Assembly (NCBI GenBank): GCA_030447005.1
Contig: JAUJME010000075.1
Location: forward strand, 1 to 7,392
Origin: Solirubrobacteraceae bacterium
GTDB taxonomy: Bacteria > Actinomycetota > Thermoleophilia > Solirubrobacterales > Solirubrobacteraceae
Reading direction: 5' to 3'
Length of the DNA stretch: 7,392 bases
The position numbers and the translations under genes were made by a program. The first letter of the stretch is position 1, and every line of letters begins with the position of its first letter. A model generated the notes under the pieces. That model was given only the letters and a program-made list of their open reading frames with translations, was not told the origin of the DNA and made no database searches. Of the stretch, positions 7,263-7,392 are shown one piece after another.

Positions 7263-7392
7263 ATGATGCCCGACGTGACGCTGCTCGCCGCCACCGTCGG
7301 GCTCGCCGTGCTCTCGGGGGCGGCGCTGCAGGCGGCGACCGGCTTCGGCTTCGGCCTCGTCGCCGCGCCGCTGCTCTTCGCGGCGGTCGGGC
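7263..7392 (+). CDS. TauE/SafE (TSUP) family membrane transporter, N-terminal fragment
   Basis: The frame is open from the ATG at 7263 (a second ATG follows at 7266) to the right edge, giving 43 residues. The piece is one long hydrophobic stretch containing LQAATGFGFGLVAAPLL (22-38), which matches the opening repeat of the TauE/SafE sulfite/sulfonate exporter family, in which a G-x-G-F-G turn lies in the first helix pair. These proteins have about eight helices and move sulfur-containing or organic anions across the inner membrane; the substrate cannot be judged from this fragment. There is no clear Shine-Dalgarno. The gene diverges from the acyl-CoA dehydrogenase, 37 bases away, so promoter elements must be very compact or lie within coding DNA. 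Confidence 0.75.
   Translation, partial: MMPDVTLLAATVGLAVLSGAALQAATGFGFGLVAAPLLFAAVG

Overview
The window is chromosomal DNA of very high G+C with codons ending almost always in G or C. It is densely packed: seven genes, two of them cut by the window edges, with spacers of under 100 bases. Codon use and the look of the IspH and BNR-repeat proteins suggest a high-GC actinobacterium, possibly the Solirubrobacterales/Thermoleophilia. That placement is inference by eye. Nothing marks the stretch as mobile or foreign: I saw no transposase, integrase, direct repeats, CRISPR array, tRNA or rRNA.

Layout, left to right. (1) Positions 1-3697 hold three genes on the minus strand. In order of transcription they are a zinc-dependent, formaldehyde-dehydrogenase-like alcohol dehydrogenase (3697 to 2513), ispH of the MEP isoprenoid pathway (2481 to 1516), and a membrane-anchored Asp-box (BNR/sortilin-like) beta-propeller protein (from 1468, running off the left edge). 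Gaps of 31 and 47 bases allow a single transcript. (2) A 91-base divergent region (3698-3788) separates the dehydrogenase from a plus-strand MFS transporter (3789-4997). (3) The MFS gene collides tail to tail with a minus-strand, membrane-anchored M28-family metallopeptidase resembling glutaminyl cyclase (5931 to 4975); the two overlap by 23 bases. (4) The peptidase is the downstream partner of an acyl-CoA dehydrogenase of the ACAD10/11-like type (7225 to 5924). Their coding regions overlap by 8 bases and a small inverted repeat sits over the ribosome-binding region. (5) At the right edge a plus-strand TauE/SafE-type membrane protein starts (7263 onward), diverging from the acyl-CoA dehydrogenase with only 37 bases between the starts.

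The genes do not form one obvious pathway. IspH is housekeeping. The two dehydrogenases look like general catabolic or detoxifying enzymes. The propeller and the peptidase are envelope proteins, and the MFS and TauE/SafE proteins are transporters. I found no convincing sign of an undescribed system. The most checkable points are the overlapping dehydrogenase/peptidase junction, the convergent overlap, the probably near-leaderless MFS start, and the cyclase-like active site of the peptidase.
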